Below the pieces are notes generated by a model, which ran no database searches, was not told the origin of the DNA, and was given only the letters and a program-made list of their open reading frames with translations. Positions 15,670 through 25,461 of a DNA stretch of 49,574 nt are shown here, piece after piece (position 1 is the first letter of the stretch; each line of letters starts with the position of its first letter). The DNA is from JANNMJ01 sp031397815 (GTDB lineage Bacteria; Bacteroidota; Bacteroidia; Cytophagales; Hymenobacteraceae): positions 1 to 49,574 of the forward strand of contig JANNMJ010000154.1 in NCBI GenBank assembly GCA_031397815.1. The letters are read 5' to 3'. The translations under genes were made by a program, and so were the position numbers.

Positions 15670-18600
15670 TCACTCCACCACCAACCGCCGACTGACCGCC
15701 CCCACCCGCACCACATACACGCCGGGCGCCAACCCTTGCAGGTCGAGATCGGTGGAGAGGGTGGTGCGGAGCAGGCGCCCGGTGGCGTCGTGCAGCTCGA
15801 TGCGGGCGCCGGGTGCGGTGCCGCTGATGTGGGCGGTGCCGGTGGCCGGGTTCGGCCAGATGCTGAGCGTCGGGGCGGGGGCCGAGAGGGCGGCGGTGCC
15901 GGTGACCCGCGCGCCGAATTCGAGGCGGAACCGGCCGCGTAGCACTCCCGCAACGGGCGCCGTGAACGTCACGACGGGCTGTTGGTGGAGGTCGTAACGG
16001 GTGTTGGTACCGGCGTCAATCAGCATCACGCTCGTGGTGTGCAGGTTGGTGAGGGCGGCGGCGGTCAGCTCCCAAACCCCCGCTTGCGGCACGTCGAGGA
16101 GGAGGTCTACGGTGGTGCCGTGCTGGAAGGCGGTTTCCGGTAGCCCGTTCACGGCCAGCTCGGTTCCGGCGCCGGAACCGGCGCCAATGAGGGTCGCCAG
16201 CGTCGGGAGGCCGATGTTGTGGCCCGGCCGGGTGGCGTCGTAGCGGTCGTCCAGCCCGACGGTTGCGCCCGCTTCGGCGTACACCGAGGCTTGGTCGCGG
16301 GCGCTGAGCGGGGCGCCGGGCGCGCCGAGCGTGAGGGTAGCCACGGGGCGGGTTTCGGCGGCCGGACGGTAGTGCGCGGGGTTGTCGTAGGTGGTGGCGC
16401 GGGCGGCGTTCGGCAGGGTCAGATTCACCGGCCCGGCGCCCGTCAGTTGCACCCAGAAGCCTTGCGCGGTCGGGAGCATCCCATCTTGCAGCGAGCCGAT
16501 GCCGTTGGTGCGCGTCAGGTACACGCCGTTGGCGCCGCCCTGCGTTTTCCACACGAACACGGCCGCGCTGAGGCCGGTGGGCACGGGCACCAAATCCCAG
16601 TCGAGGGGAGCAGGGTAGGGGTTTCCGAGGAAATGCCAGCCCGGCTTTTCGGCCGTCGCGGTGGAGGTGCCGGTGCGGGTGAGGCCGGTCAGCGTCAGCT
16701 CGTCCTGCGTGAGGGTGCCCACGAAATCGGGCTTTACGGGCCGCATATACACCGAGTAGCCGCGCCCCGGCGTCAGCACGCTGCTCAGGGCGGCGGGCGA
16801 GTAATAGCCGAGATTAAAATCGACCGCCGCCCCGCCGCGCGTTTCATCGAACCCGAACACCGTGGGGTATTGCCCGGCGGGGAGCGTGGGCGCGGGAATC
16901 GCGTTGTACGCCGCATTCACAACGGGCGTGAAGCTACCGGGCACCGCCAAATCGCTCACGGGCGCGGCCTGCACCGGGCTGCTCAAATGCCGATACCCGA
17001 GGCCCGGCGCCACATCCGCCGTCAGGAACCGCTCGACGGTGGCGGTGCCGATCACCCGCCCGCTGCCGCCGTTCACGAGCATCGCCGTGCCGGTGGCGTC
17101 GCTCAAAAGCGTCAGCATCCGGCCGTTCGTGCGGAGGGTGCCGCTGCCGTTGAGCCGCAGCACCTGCCGCACGCCCACGGGGTTGGTGAGGGTGAGGTCG
17201 GCACCGGTCTCCACGGTCAGGTTACGCACCGTGGCGGGCAAGGCCGCGCCCGTCACCTGCGTGGTGCCAGCGTACACGTAACTCGCGTCCGCCGCGAACG
17301 ACCGGACGCCCACCGCCTGCACGTCACCCTGCGTGGCGGGCGCCAGCGTCAGCCCTTCCGGCTGATGGATAATCAAGGTCGAACCGGGCTCGTTGGTGAA
17401 GCTGCCCGCGCCGGTCACCACGCCCACCCCAAAGTCGAGGGTGGCGCCGGAGCGCACGGTCAGCGCGTGGCTCACGTCGAGGAGCGCGCCGGTGAGCGTG
17501 GCGGTGGCGCCGGGCGCGATGGTGACGTCGTAATACAGCCCGAAATCGACGAGCTGATCGCTCAGCACCACCAAATCAAGCTGGAAGGGCTGCGGCGAAC
17601 CGGCGATGTCCACGGGCGTCGTCACGGCAATCGTGCCCGAGGTGGCGCCGACCGGCACCGCCGCCATCAGGCTCTGGCCGCTCACGTAAAAGCTCGCGGG
17701 CGTGCCGTTGAAGCGCACCTGCGTGGCCGTGGTCAGGAACTGCCCGGTAATCGTCACCATCGAGCCCTGCGGCGCGTGCAGCGGCGAAATCGCGGTGATG
17801 ACGGGCGTATTCGTCGGCCCCGTCACATCGAACGAGGTCGCGCTCGCGCCGGTCCCGCCCGCCGTGGTCACGCTGATTGGCCCATCCGTCGCACCCACCG
17901 GCACGGTGCAGGTCAAAAGCGTCGCCGTATTGCCGCTGATGACGGCCGCGATGCCGTTGAAGCGCACATCAGTAGCCAACCCGAGGTGCTGCCCGCTGAG
18001 CGTCACGCTCGTCCCGGCCGGACCGCTCATCGGACTGAAAGAAGTAATAACAGGCGCCGAAGCCGTCACGGCGAATGCCGGACCAGTGGCAGTGCCGCCC
18101 GGCGTCGTCACGCTCACCGGGCCGCTGGTGGCGGTGGGCGGCACGGTGGCGCTGAGGCTGGTAGCAGTCACGCTGCCGAACACGGCGGGCTGACCGTTGA
18201 AGCTCACGGCCGTCGCGCCGGTGAGGTTGGTGCCGGTGAAGGTCACCACCGTCCCCGTCGGGCCGGAGCTCGGCGAGAGAGCGGTCACAGTCGGCGTGGC
18301 GGGCGGACCGGCGGGCGGCGCCACCCGCGCCACGAACGCGTTGTTCACGAACCCGCCCGTGGCGAGGGTCACGCCGTTCAGCTCCAGCGTCCCCGAAAAC
18401 ACGCCCACCACGTAGGCGTCGGTCTGCGTCGGGTCGAGGGCCACGGCAGCGCCGTAGACTTGCGAATTGACGTCGGTGGTGCCCAGCTGCTGCGCCCACA
18501 TCCAGCCGGTTCCGGCCGTGGTGGTGCGCGCGGCGAAGGCGGCGAACGTGCTGCCCGCATCAAGGGCGGTGGTGCCAAAAAGCGCCTGCCCGGAAATGCG

Positions 18601-21600
18601 ACCGGTCACCGTCGCTTGCCCGTTGGTGGCGACCACCAGCCGCGCCGCGCTCACGTAGTTGAAGAACGCCGCGCTGGTGCCGCCGCCCGCCACGGCCACG
18701 CCCGTCAGCCACGAACCGCCGGGAGTGAGCCGCGCCACGGCCGTCCACCCGAAAGCGTTCACCACCGGGATGCTGTTGCCGCCGAGGGTACCGGCCGCAA
18801 AGCCGCTCGCCAACAAGTACACGGTGCCATTCGGCCCCACGGCCACGTCGTGGCCATAATCGGAGCTGTTGCTGGCGCCGCTGCGGGTCCACTGCGCCAC
18901 GCCGCTCAGGTTGAGCCGCGCCACCCACAAATCCACCGACCCTTGGTTGGTGAGAGCAGGCTGCCCGCCGGTACTCATCGTGAATGAGCCGGATTCGAAA
19001 ATGCCAGTCGCGTAGAGCGCTTGATTCGTGTCGTCAATCGCCAGTCCGTAGAGCGATTCCGAGCCGGTGCCGCCCGCCCGTGTCGCCCACGTCCACTGCC
19101 CGGTGCCGGTGTTGAGAGCCGCCACGAAACCATCCGCCGGACCGCTCCCGCTCAGCACCAATTGCGGATTCAAATCGAAAGTCAACGACTGCTGAAACAT
19201 CCCCCCGACGTACAAAACGCCGTTCAAATCCATCACCAAATCGCGCACTTCCACCGGTTGCGCGCTACCGAACGCGGTCAGAAACTGAATCGCGCCCGCG
19301 CCGGACAGCATCCCCACGAACCCCCGCGACGTGCCGGGGTTCGGGTTCGTCAACGGCACCTGCTGGGCGCCCTGCAAGTAGTTGAACGTGGTGCTGAATG
19401 TGCCCGCCACGTACACGCTGCCGTTGGCATCCACGGTAAGCCCCGTGATGCTCACCTGCCCGGCATCGCCGATAGGGCGCACCCATTGCGCCACGCCAGC
19501 CGCGTTGTATTTCACCACGAATCCGGCTTCCGAAGCAGAGCTAACCCCGATGCCGCCGAACGTGGCGGTGCCGCTGAAGAAGCCCGCCACGTACACGTTG
19601 CCGCTGGCGTCGGTCACGGTGGCGGCGGCTTGGGAGTTGCCGCTGCTGGTCACGCTCGTCGGCCAGCCGTTGGCGCTCGGAGTAGTTAGATCGAAGCTCG
19701 CGGCGGTGGTGGCAGTGCCGCTCAGGGTGGTCACGCTCACTGGCCCGTCGGTGGCGCCGGTAGGCACCGTAACGGTCAGACTGGTGGCGGTATTGACCGT
19801 GAAGGCGGGGGCAGGAATGCCGTTGAAGCTCACGGCCGTCGCGCCCGTCAGGTTGGTGCCGGTGAGGGTCACGCTGGTCCCGACCGGCCCGCTGGTTGGC
19901 GTAAACCCGCTAAGAGTAGGCTGCCCGGCGGGCGCCGTCAGGGTGAAGTCGGTGGGACTGATGGCGGTGCCGCCAATCGTGACCACGCGCACCCGGCCGG
20001 TGGTGGCGCCCACCGGCACGCTCGCCGCCACGGTGGTGGCGTTGATGACTTGCCACGTTCCGTCAGGGCACATAATGTTGTTGAAGCTGACCGCCGAGGC
20101 GTTGGTAAGATGCGTTCCGCTGATGACCACGCTCGTCCCCACCGGCCCGCTGCCGGGCGTAAAGCTGCTGATCGTCGGCACGGGTTGCGTGATGGTGAAG
20201 TTGCTGCTGCTGAAAGCCGTCGCAGACTCCACTTCCACGCTGAATTGACCGACCGTGACGCTATCCGGCACCACTGCCGTAATACTCATCGGCGAAACCA
20301 CGGAGTAGCTGATCACCGCCATCGCCCCGAGGCGCACGCGGGTGGCGCCGGTAAAGCCCGTGCCGCTGATGGTCACGGTAGTGCCCACCGGCCCGCTCGT
20401 CGGGTTAAAGCCGCTGATAGTGGGCGGCGGAATCACGGTAAAGCTTGCTGCCGAAGTGCCCGTCCCCACGACGGTTTGCACCGCGATTGGGCCGCTCACG
20501 GAAGCTGCATCGACGTACGCCCGAATCGTCGTGCTCGACTCCACGGTGTAGCGCCCCGCTGGCAGCGCCACTCCGCCGAACCGCACGGCCGTCACGTTCG
20601 CGAAGCCCGTTCCGAGGATCGTCACCAGCGTTCCCGGTCGCCCGCTGGCGGGGGAGAAGACGAGGTTCGTCGGGCCAGTTACGGTGAAGTTGGAAGCGGT
20701 TTGCGCCACCCCGCCCGCCGTCGTCACCCGAATCGGACCAGTGATAGCGCCCGCTGGCACCGCAAACGTCAGCGCCGTATTCGAGAGGCCGAGAATGGCA
20801 GAATACGGCACGAAATCAGGCCCACCCACAAACTCGATATCATTCACCGAACCCAGATTCGTCCCCGTCACGGTCACCACCGTGCCGCGCGGGCCGTTGG
20901 TCGGCGTAAAGCCGCTGATGGTGGGCGCGGGCACGGTAGCGGTGCCGAGCTTCGCCATCAATAGTCCGTTGAGAGTAGTCACGGGCGGCAGCGCGCCGAA
21001 CACGGCGGGGAAGCCGCCCTGCGGCATGAAGCCCGCGACCACAGCATTCCCGGCCGCATCGAGGGCGATGCCGCGCGCCTCGTCGGGGGCGGTGGTGCCG
21101 CCCGTGGTCGCCCAGCTCCATTGTCCGGCGCGGGTGAGGCGCGCCACGAACAGGTCGCGGGCGGGACCGATGCCGGTGCGCGCCGTGAGCAGCGTGGCGC
21201 CGAGCGTGACCGTGCCTTCGTAACGGCCGGTGAGCACGGCGCTACCGTCGGGCGCCACAGCGAGGGCGCGCACATCGTCGGTGCCGGTGCCGCCTAGACG
21301 GCGGGCGGTTTGCAGCTCCAGCGTCGGCCCCACCGCGCGGTAGCGCAGCACGTAGCCGTCGGCGCTGCCCGCGCTGGTAAGGAGCGGATTGCGAGGGTAA
21401 TCGGTGAGGGTGCCGCTGAAGGTGCCGGTCACGAGGAGTTCTTCGTTGTCGTTGTCGTAGGCGGCGGCGGTGGCGGCGTCATCGCCGGTGCTGGTGGCGA
21501 ACGCGACGCGTTGCCAGCTACCCGTCGCGGCGCTTGAGGTAGAGGTGGTGATGATGAACGTATCGGTGCCGCCTTGGGCCGTCCAGCCGAAATTACTCAG

Positions 21601-24600
21601 CCCGAAGCTGGTGCGGAAGCTCCCGACGACCGCAATCTTTCCATTGGGACTGACGGCCACGCCGGTCGCCAAATCGGTGTCGGGACCACCGGCGGTGCAG
21701 AGGGCCGTGAAGCCGCCCGTCTCGGTGAGGCGCGTCAGGAAGATGTCGCTGTTCCCCTGCGCCACGTTCCCGAGGGCGCCGAAGGTGAAGGCGGTGCCGG
21801 GCACGGTCGGGCCAGCGGCCACGTTGCCCGCCACCCACGCGGTGCCGTCGGGTTGGGCGCAGACGGCCGTTGCGCCGTCGCCTCGCGCCGAGCCACCCCG
21901 GAACACGGTGCGCCCCGTACCGTCGAGGTTCAGGACGGCGGCGTAAGCGTCGGTTTCCCCGGCGCTGGTCACGGTCGTCGGGCCGACGGTCATCGTCTGC
22001 TCAAAACTTCCTGCCACTACCAATCGCCCGCCCGGCAGCACCGCGATTCCGCGTGCATCATCGATGCCCGAGCTACCCAAACGCACCGCCCACGCCCAAT
22101 TGCCATTAGCCGCTTGTTTCGCCACAAAACCATCCTGCGGCCCCTGCGCCGTCAGCGAAATATTGCCGAAGGTGGTGGTGCCGTTGAAGATGCCTGCCAC
22201 GTAGGTATTACCCTGCGCATCGGCCGCGACGGCATACGCCACCTGAAACGGCGATACAGCAGAAGTAGAAGTGATTTTGGTCCAAGCCCAAGCGGGCGCG
22301 ACGGGCGTCGGCACCACAAAATCGACCGCCGCCGTGGCCGTGCCGCCCGGCCCCGTGAGCACGATGCGACCAGTGGCGCAATCGGGCACAGTGAGCGTAA
22401 GGGACGTGGCCGCCTGCGCGGTAATGGTGGCGGGCACGCCGCTCACGGTGGCGCCGGTCACCCAGTTCAGGTTCGTGCCCGCGATGTTCACTGACGTGCC
22501 CATCGGGCCGCTCGCCGGGGCGAAGAAGGTGAGGGTGGGAGCGGGGGCGGTGGGCGTGAAAAACGGCCCCAGCGCCGTGCCGTACGGGGTGGTCACGTTC
22601 ACGGCGCCCGTGAGCGTGTTGGGCACGGTGGCGGTAATCGTGGTGGCCGTGTTGGTGAGGATGGTGACCGGCACCGCGCCGATCCGCACGCTGGTAGCGC
22701 CGCCGAGCGCCGTGCCGCTGATGCTGAACGTGGTGCCCGCCGCGCCCCGGTTCGGCGTAATGCTGCTGATGACGGGCGCCACGCCTACCCCGAAGTTCGC
22801 CGCGCTGATGCCGGTACCTGCCGGAGTCACCACCGAAACCTTCACCAGTCCCAGCCCCATCGCCGGTACCCGCACGCTGATTTCTTCATCGGAAATCACC
22901 TGAAAATTCGTCGTGACCGTGCCGCCGAACTTCACCTGCGTGGCCCCCGTGAACTGGTCGCCGCGCAACGTCACCTGCGTTCCGGTCGAGCCAAAACCCG
23001 GCGAGAACGTGATGCCCGTCGGCACGCCCAGCACGGTAAACGCGATGGGTCCCACCGCCACCCCCGACGCCGTTTGCACGGTAATCGGCGCCGAACCGGC
23101 CCCTAGGCTCGGAATCGAAGCAGTAATCTGCGTCGGGGATTGAACGGCGTAAAGCGGCGCCGTTGAAATCACCGCCCGCACATCCTGCACGTTCTCGAAC
23201 TGCGTGCCCGTGATGGTGATGACGGTGCCCGGCGGGCCTTGCGTGGGCGTGAAGCCGGTGATGGTAGGCGCGGGCACAATAGCCGAGCGCGCCAACAGCG
23301 GATTGACGGGATTGAGCGCCACGTTCCGCTCGACGGCCAACAGCATATTGCCGCTGGCATCGAAGCCCACATCGCTGATGCTGCGCTCGAAAGGCTGACT
23401 ATCGAGGAGGGTACCGTCGGTTTGCAGACGCACAACCGCAGCCTTCGCCCCTGACGAGTACGGCCGCTCGCCGATGACCGTGGGGTGGCGCATCAGACCG
23501 TTCACGAATACCTCGCCCGCTGGGCTGTAGCGCACGCCGGTCAGAAACGAGCGCTCATCGTACTTCACCGAGCGGTCGTAACCGTTGCGCGCCGAGCCGG
23601 GGTAGGTGGTTTGCAGCGGTTGCTGCACCCATTCCCACGTGCCGCCCGCGCTCAGGCTCGCCACGAAGGTGGCGCTGGTCGGCAGCACGGGTAGGGTGCC
23701 GAGCGCCAGCCCCGGCAGGTCGAAACCGTAGGGGTAGCCGCTGTAACCGGCCGTGCTGCCGTTGTAGCTCAGTACGTTGTTGCCGAAGCCGGTTTGGCCT
23801 ACCAGCGCCACATGCTGTCCGTCGGGACTGAGGGCGAGGTCATCAAAAACTCCTTGGAAATTCGACTCCTTCTTCAGCCACTGCCACGTCCCCGCCGCGT
23901 TGAGCTTCCCGACGAGCATCGTCTGGTCGGTGCGGAACGTGAACGGCCCGGCGGCGCCCGTCGAGGCGGAAATCGGTAGGTCAGCCGTTTGATAATGGGC
24001 GGTGAAGTAGGCGTTCCCGGCCGCGTCGGCCGCGACCCCGTGCGGCGTCAGCTGGGAAGCGGTCGCGACGGTTGCGGCCGCGTCGGTCGTGCCCGCTTGC
24101 CGCACCCACTGCCACGTCCCAACCGCCCCGTCGAGCTTGCCGACGTAGGCGTGGTGATGCAGATACGGAGTCGTCAGCTCCAGCGGGTTGGCGCCCAATC
24201 CGAAGCGCGCCCGCCCGTTGAAAGTACCCGTCACGAACACGGCCGTCGAGTTCCCGCTGGGAGCCACCGCCAAGTCGAGGCCGGTGGTATGAGTGGTGCT
24301 CACGATGTCGTCGAAGTGCGCCTGCGTGGCCCACTGAAACCCGCCGTTCGCATCGTAGCAAATCACGAACGCGCCGAAATCTCCCTCACACGCCAGCGTG
24401 ACGGTGGGGGTGAAAATGAGCGTCCCGCGCATCGTGCCAATCGCATAGAGCCGTCCGGCCGCATCCGTGGCGACCTTCTCTACCCGCGCCTCACAAGTGC
24501 TGCTGCCGATAGCCCGCACCCACTGCCACGCGCCCGCCGCCGAGAGCTTGCCCACGAAACCAGTGGCGCCATCAGGGGTAGGGAAGTTGACGCCGTTGAC

Positions 24601-24843
24601 AGTAGTGGCCACCGTGGTGAAACCACCCGCGTACACCGCGCCGCTCGGGCTAGTCACCACCGACCGGGCTTCGAGCGCCCCGTTACCGGTCACCGGGTTC
24701 GTCGCCCACGTCCACCGGTAACCGGTCGGCGGATAGGCTGGGGGCGTCTGGGCTTGCGCCAGCAGTCCGAAGAGCAGCAGTAACGCGCTGGTCAGCAGAA
24801 CGGTCCACCATAATCGGGTTCGAAGGGAGAAGGGGAGATACAT
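15670..24843 (-). CDS. Giant secreted protein with twelve IPT/TIG domains, three propeller blocks and a T9SS sorting domain
   Basis: 3057 residues, with a signal peptide (TSALLLLFGLLAQAQT). It alternates propeller-like blocks of SBBP-type repeats (DAAGNAYFTAHY, DAQGNTYVAGIF, DASGNVYVAGFF) at ~40-520, ~850-1300 and ~1725-2180 with TIG domains: four at ~525-850, five at ~1305-1720, three at ~2188-2420. Each TIG starts near a P-x-S-G-P-x-G-T turn. A strand-rich region (~2422-2640, pectin-lyase or autotransporter-like) and a GYRHLSSPV...GWHFLGNPYPAP module follow. The T9SS tail (LSIWPNPATGTAHISG to SRRLVVE) closes it. It is probably a long surface fibre or adhesin; the ligand is unknown. No frameshift is visible over 9 kb. 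The opposite strand carries long spurious open frames because of the GC bias. Confidence 0.9.
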   Translation of the reverse strand: MYLPFSLRTRLWWTVLLTSALLLLFGLLAQAQTPPAYPPTGYRWTWATNPVTGNGALEARSVVTSPSGAVYAGGFTTVATTVNGVNFPTPDGATGFVGKLSAAGAWQWVRAIGSSTCEARVEKVATDAAGRLYAIGTMRGTLIFTPTVTLACEGDFGAFVICYDANGGFQWATQAHFDDIVSTTHTTGLDLAVAPSGNSTAVFVTGTFNGRARFGLGANPLELTTPYLHHHAYVGKLDGAVGTWQWVRQAGTTDAAATVATASQLTPHGVAADAAGNAYFTAHYQTADLPISASTGAAGPFTFRTDQTMLVGKLNAAGTWQWLKKESNFQGVFDDLALSPDGQHVALVGQTGFGNNVLSYNGSTAGYSGYPYGFDLPGLALGTLPVLPTSATFVASLSAGGTWEWVQQPLQTTYPGSARNGYDRSVKYDERSFLTGVRYSPAGEVFVNGLMRHPTVIGERPYSSGAKAAVVRLQTDGTLLDSQPFERSISDVGFDASGNMLLAVERNVALNPVNPLLARSAIVPAPTITGFTPTQGPPGTVITITGTQFENVQDVRAVISTAPLYAVQSPTQITASIPSLGAGSAPITVQTASGVAVGPIAFTVLGVPTGITFSPGFGSTGTQVTLRGDQFTGATQVKFGGTVTTNFQVISDEEISVRVPAMGLGLVKVSVVTPAGTGISAANFGVGVAPVISSITPNRGAAGTTFSISGTALGGATSVRIGAVPVTILTNTATTITATVPNTLTGAVNVTTPYGTALGPFFTPTAPAPTLTFFAPASGPMGTSVNIAGTNLNWVTGATVSGVPATITAQAATSLTLTVPDCATGRIVLTGPGGTATAAVDFVVPTPVAPAWAWTKITSTSAVSPFQVAYAVAADAQGNTYVAGIFNGTTTFGNISLTAQGPQDGFVAKQAANGNWAWAVRLGSSGIDDARGIAVLPGGRLVVAGSFEQTMTVGPTTVTSAGETDAYAAVLNLDGTGRTVFRGGSARGDGATAVCAQPDGTAWVAGNVAAGPTVPGTAFTFGALGNVAQGNSDIFLTRLTETGGFTALCTAGGPDTDLATGVAVSPNGKIAVVGSFRTSFGLSNFGWTAQGGTDTFIITTSTSSAATGSWQRVAFATSTGDDAATAAAYDNDNEELLVTGTFSGTLTDYPRNPLLTSAGSADGYVLRYRAVGPTLELQTARRLGGTGTDDVRALAVAPDGSAVLTGRYEGTVTLGATLLTARTGIGPARDLFVARLTRAGQWSWATTGGTTAPDEARGIALDAAGNAVVAGFMPQGGFPAVFGALPPVTTLNGLLMAKLGTATVPAPTISGFTPTNGPRGTVVTVTGTNLGSVNDIEFVGGPDFVPYSAILGLSNTALTFAVPAGAITGPIRVTTAGGVAQTASNFTVTGPTNLVFSPASGRPGTLVTILGTGFANVTAVRFGGVALPAGRYTVESSTTIRAYVDAASVSGPIAVQTVVGTGTSAASFTVIPPPTISGFNPTSGPVGTTVTISGTGFTGATRVRLGAMAVISYSVVSPMSITAVVPDSVTVGQFSVEVESATAFSSSNFTITQPVPTISSFTPGSGPVGTSVVISGTHLTNASAVSFNNIMCPDGTWQVINATTVAASVPVGATTGRVRVVTIGGTAISPTDFTLTAPAGQPTLSGFTPTSGPVGTSVTLTGTNLTGATAVSFNGIPAPAFTVNTATSLTVTVPTGATDGPVSVTTLSGTATTAASFDLTTPSANGWPTSVTSSGNSQAAATVTDASGNVYVAGFFSGTATFGGIGVSSASEAGFVVKYNAAGVAQWVRPIGDAGQVSITGLTVDANGSVYVAGTFSTTFNYLQGAQQVPLTNPNPGTSRGFVGMLSGAGAIQFLTAFGSAQPVEVRDLVMDLNGVLYVGGMFQQSLTFDLNPQLVLSGSGPADGFVAALNTGTGQWTWATRAGGTGSESLYGLAIDDTNQALYATGIFESGSFTMSTGGQPALTNQGSVDLWVARLNLSGVAQWTRSGASNSSDYGHDVAVGPNGTVYLLASGFAAGTLGGNSIPVVNAFGWTAVARLTPGGSWLTGVAVAGGGTSAAFFNYVSAARLVVATNGQATVTGRISGQALFGTTALDAGSTFAAFAARTTTAGTGWMWAQQLGTTDVNSQVYGAAVALDPTQTDAYVVGVFSGTLELNGVTLATGGFVNNAFVARVAPPAGPPATPTVTALSPSSGPTGTVVTFTGTNLTGATAVSFNGQPAVFGSVTATSLSATVPPTATSGPVSVTTPGGTATGPAFAVTASAPVITSFSPMSGPAGTSVTLSGQHLGLATDVRFNGIAAVISGNTATLLTCTVPVGATDGPISVTTAGGTGASATSFDVTGPTNTPVITAISPLHAPQGSMVTITGQFLTTATQVRFNGTPASFYVSGQSLMAAVPVGATSGTIAVTTPVDIAGSPQPFQLDLVVLSDQLVDFGLYYDVTIAPGATATLTGALLDVSHALTVRSGATLDFGVGVVTGAGSFTNEPGSTLIIHQPEGLTLAPATQGDVQAVGVRSFAADASYVYAGTTQVTGAALPATVRNLTVETGADLTLTNPVGVRQVLRLNGSGTLRTNGRMLTLLSDATGTAMLVNGGSGRVIGTATVERFLTADVAPGLGYRHLSSPVQAAPVSDLAVPGSFTPVVNAAYNAIPAPTLPAGQYPTVFGFDETRGGAAVDFNLGYYSPAALSSVLTPGRGYSVYMRPVKPDFVGTLTQDELTLTGLTRTGTSTATAEKPGWHFLGNPYPAPLDWDLVPVPTGLSAAVFVWKTQGGANGVYLTRTNGIGSLQDGMLPTAQGFWVQLTGAGPVNLTLPNAARATTYDNPAHYRPAAETRPVATLTLGAPGAPLSARDQASVYAEAGATVGLDDRYDATRPGHNIGLPTLATLIGAGSGAGTELAVNGLPETAFQHGTTVDLLLDVPQAGVWELTAAALTNLHTTSVMLIDAGTNTRYDLHQQPVVTFTAPVAGVLRGRFRLEFGARVTGTAALSAPAPTLSIWPNPATGTAHISGTAPGARIELHDATGRLLRTTLSTDLDLQGLAPGVYVVRVGAVSRRLVVE

Positions 24844-24947
24844 AGGGAGTAACCGGGGGAAAAGGCGTGTATATCCGCCGGGCGCATCCTCCGCAGAGGT
24901 CTCCCGACGTTACAATGCTCCGGTTTTTCACCCCCCGTCCGCCACTC

Positions 24948-24963
24948 TTTCTTGACGAACGGT
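24948..24963. promoter_or_regulatory. Motif TTTCTTGACGAACGGT, repeated at 25388
   Basis: The same 16 bases with one change (TTTCTTGACCAACGGT) occur at 25388-25403. One copy lies upstream of the giant T9SS gene (minus strand) and the other upstream of the histidine kinase (plus strand). It could be a shared regulator site in this divergent gap or a fragment of a duplication. Confidence 0.3.
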
Positions 24964-25055
24964 AACGAGCGCAAAGCCAACGGTATAGATGCTCCACCAA
25001 TGGGGAGTGGTGGGGGATGTGGGGATGGTGTTAAGGAGGCATCTGAGCGTGCCGC

Positions 25056-25319
25056 AGCCCGGGGTAGATTTCTGCGAAATCAACCCCGGGCTGTGGAGAA
25101 GAACCCCGTTGGGGTTCCCCGATGCCATGCGATGCGCGAACCCCAACGGGGTTCTTTTCCAAAGCCCGGGGTTGGCGGCGCTCTGCGCCGACTACCCCGG
25201 GCTCACGCGGCGGTGCGCTCTGCGAAATCAACCCCGGGCTACCCACACGAGCACATTCCGGCCAATTGGGGTGGCGGGCCAGAGTCCCGCGAATAGCCGA
25301 CACAGGGCAGAGCCCTGCG
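25056..25319. repeat. Repeat-filled divergent intergenic region
   Basis: The gap 24844-25461 has no gene. It holds a palindromic unit AGCCCGGGGTAGATTTC...ACCCCGGGCT (25056-25092), an inverted repeat with perfect 19-bp arms AAGAACCCCGTTGGGGTTC (25099-25117 with 25138-25156), further CCCGGG halves at about 25163, 25192 and 25230, and repeat R3 (25261-25319). A C/T-rich low-complexity tract (CACATCTCCCTCACATCTCC) follows at about 25341-25385. The CCCGGG palindrome recurs at 35937. Confidence 0.8.
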
Positions 25320-25461
25320 TCAAGGCCGCGTCTTGCGTTTTCACATCCCCACATCTCCCTCACATCTCCCTCACACCCCCACATCATTTTCTTGACCAAC
25401 GGTCAGCAACGCTCCGCGAATGGTTAGGAGGCGCCTATAACCACCCAGTAATTTCGTGGCA

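Noticed and set aside
16219..18987. Very long open frame (922 codons) on the plus strand, antisense to the giant T9SS gene
   Set aside because: Its translation is Arg/Gly/His-rich without domains, and it overlaps a gene with clear TIG and propeller domains. It is a GC-bias shadow. The same applies to the open frames at 10025-11689, 401-1495, 44189-45373 and 47453-49003.
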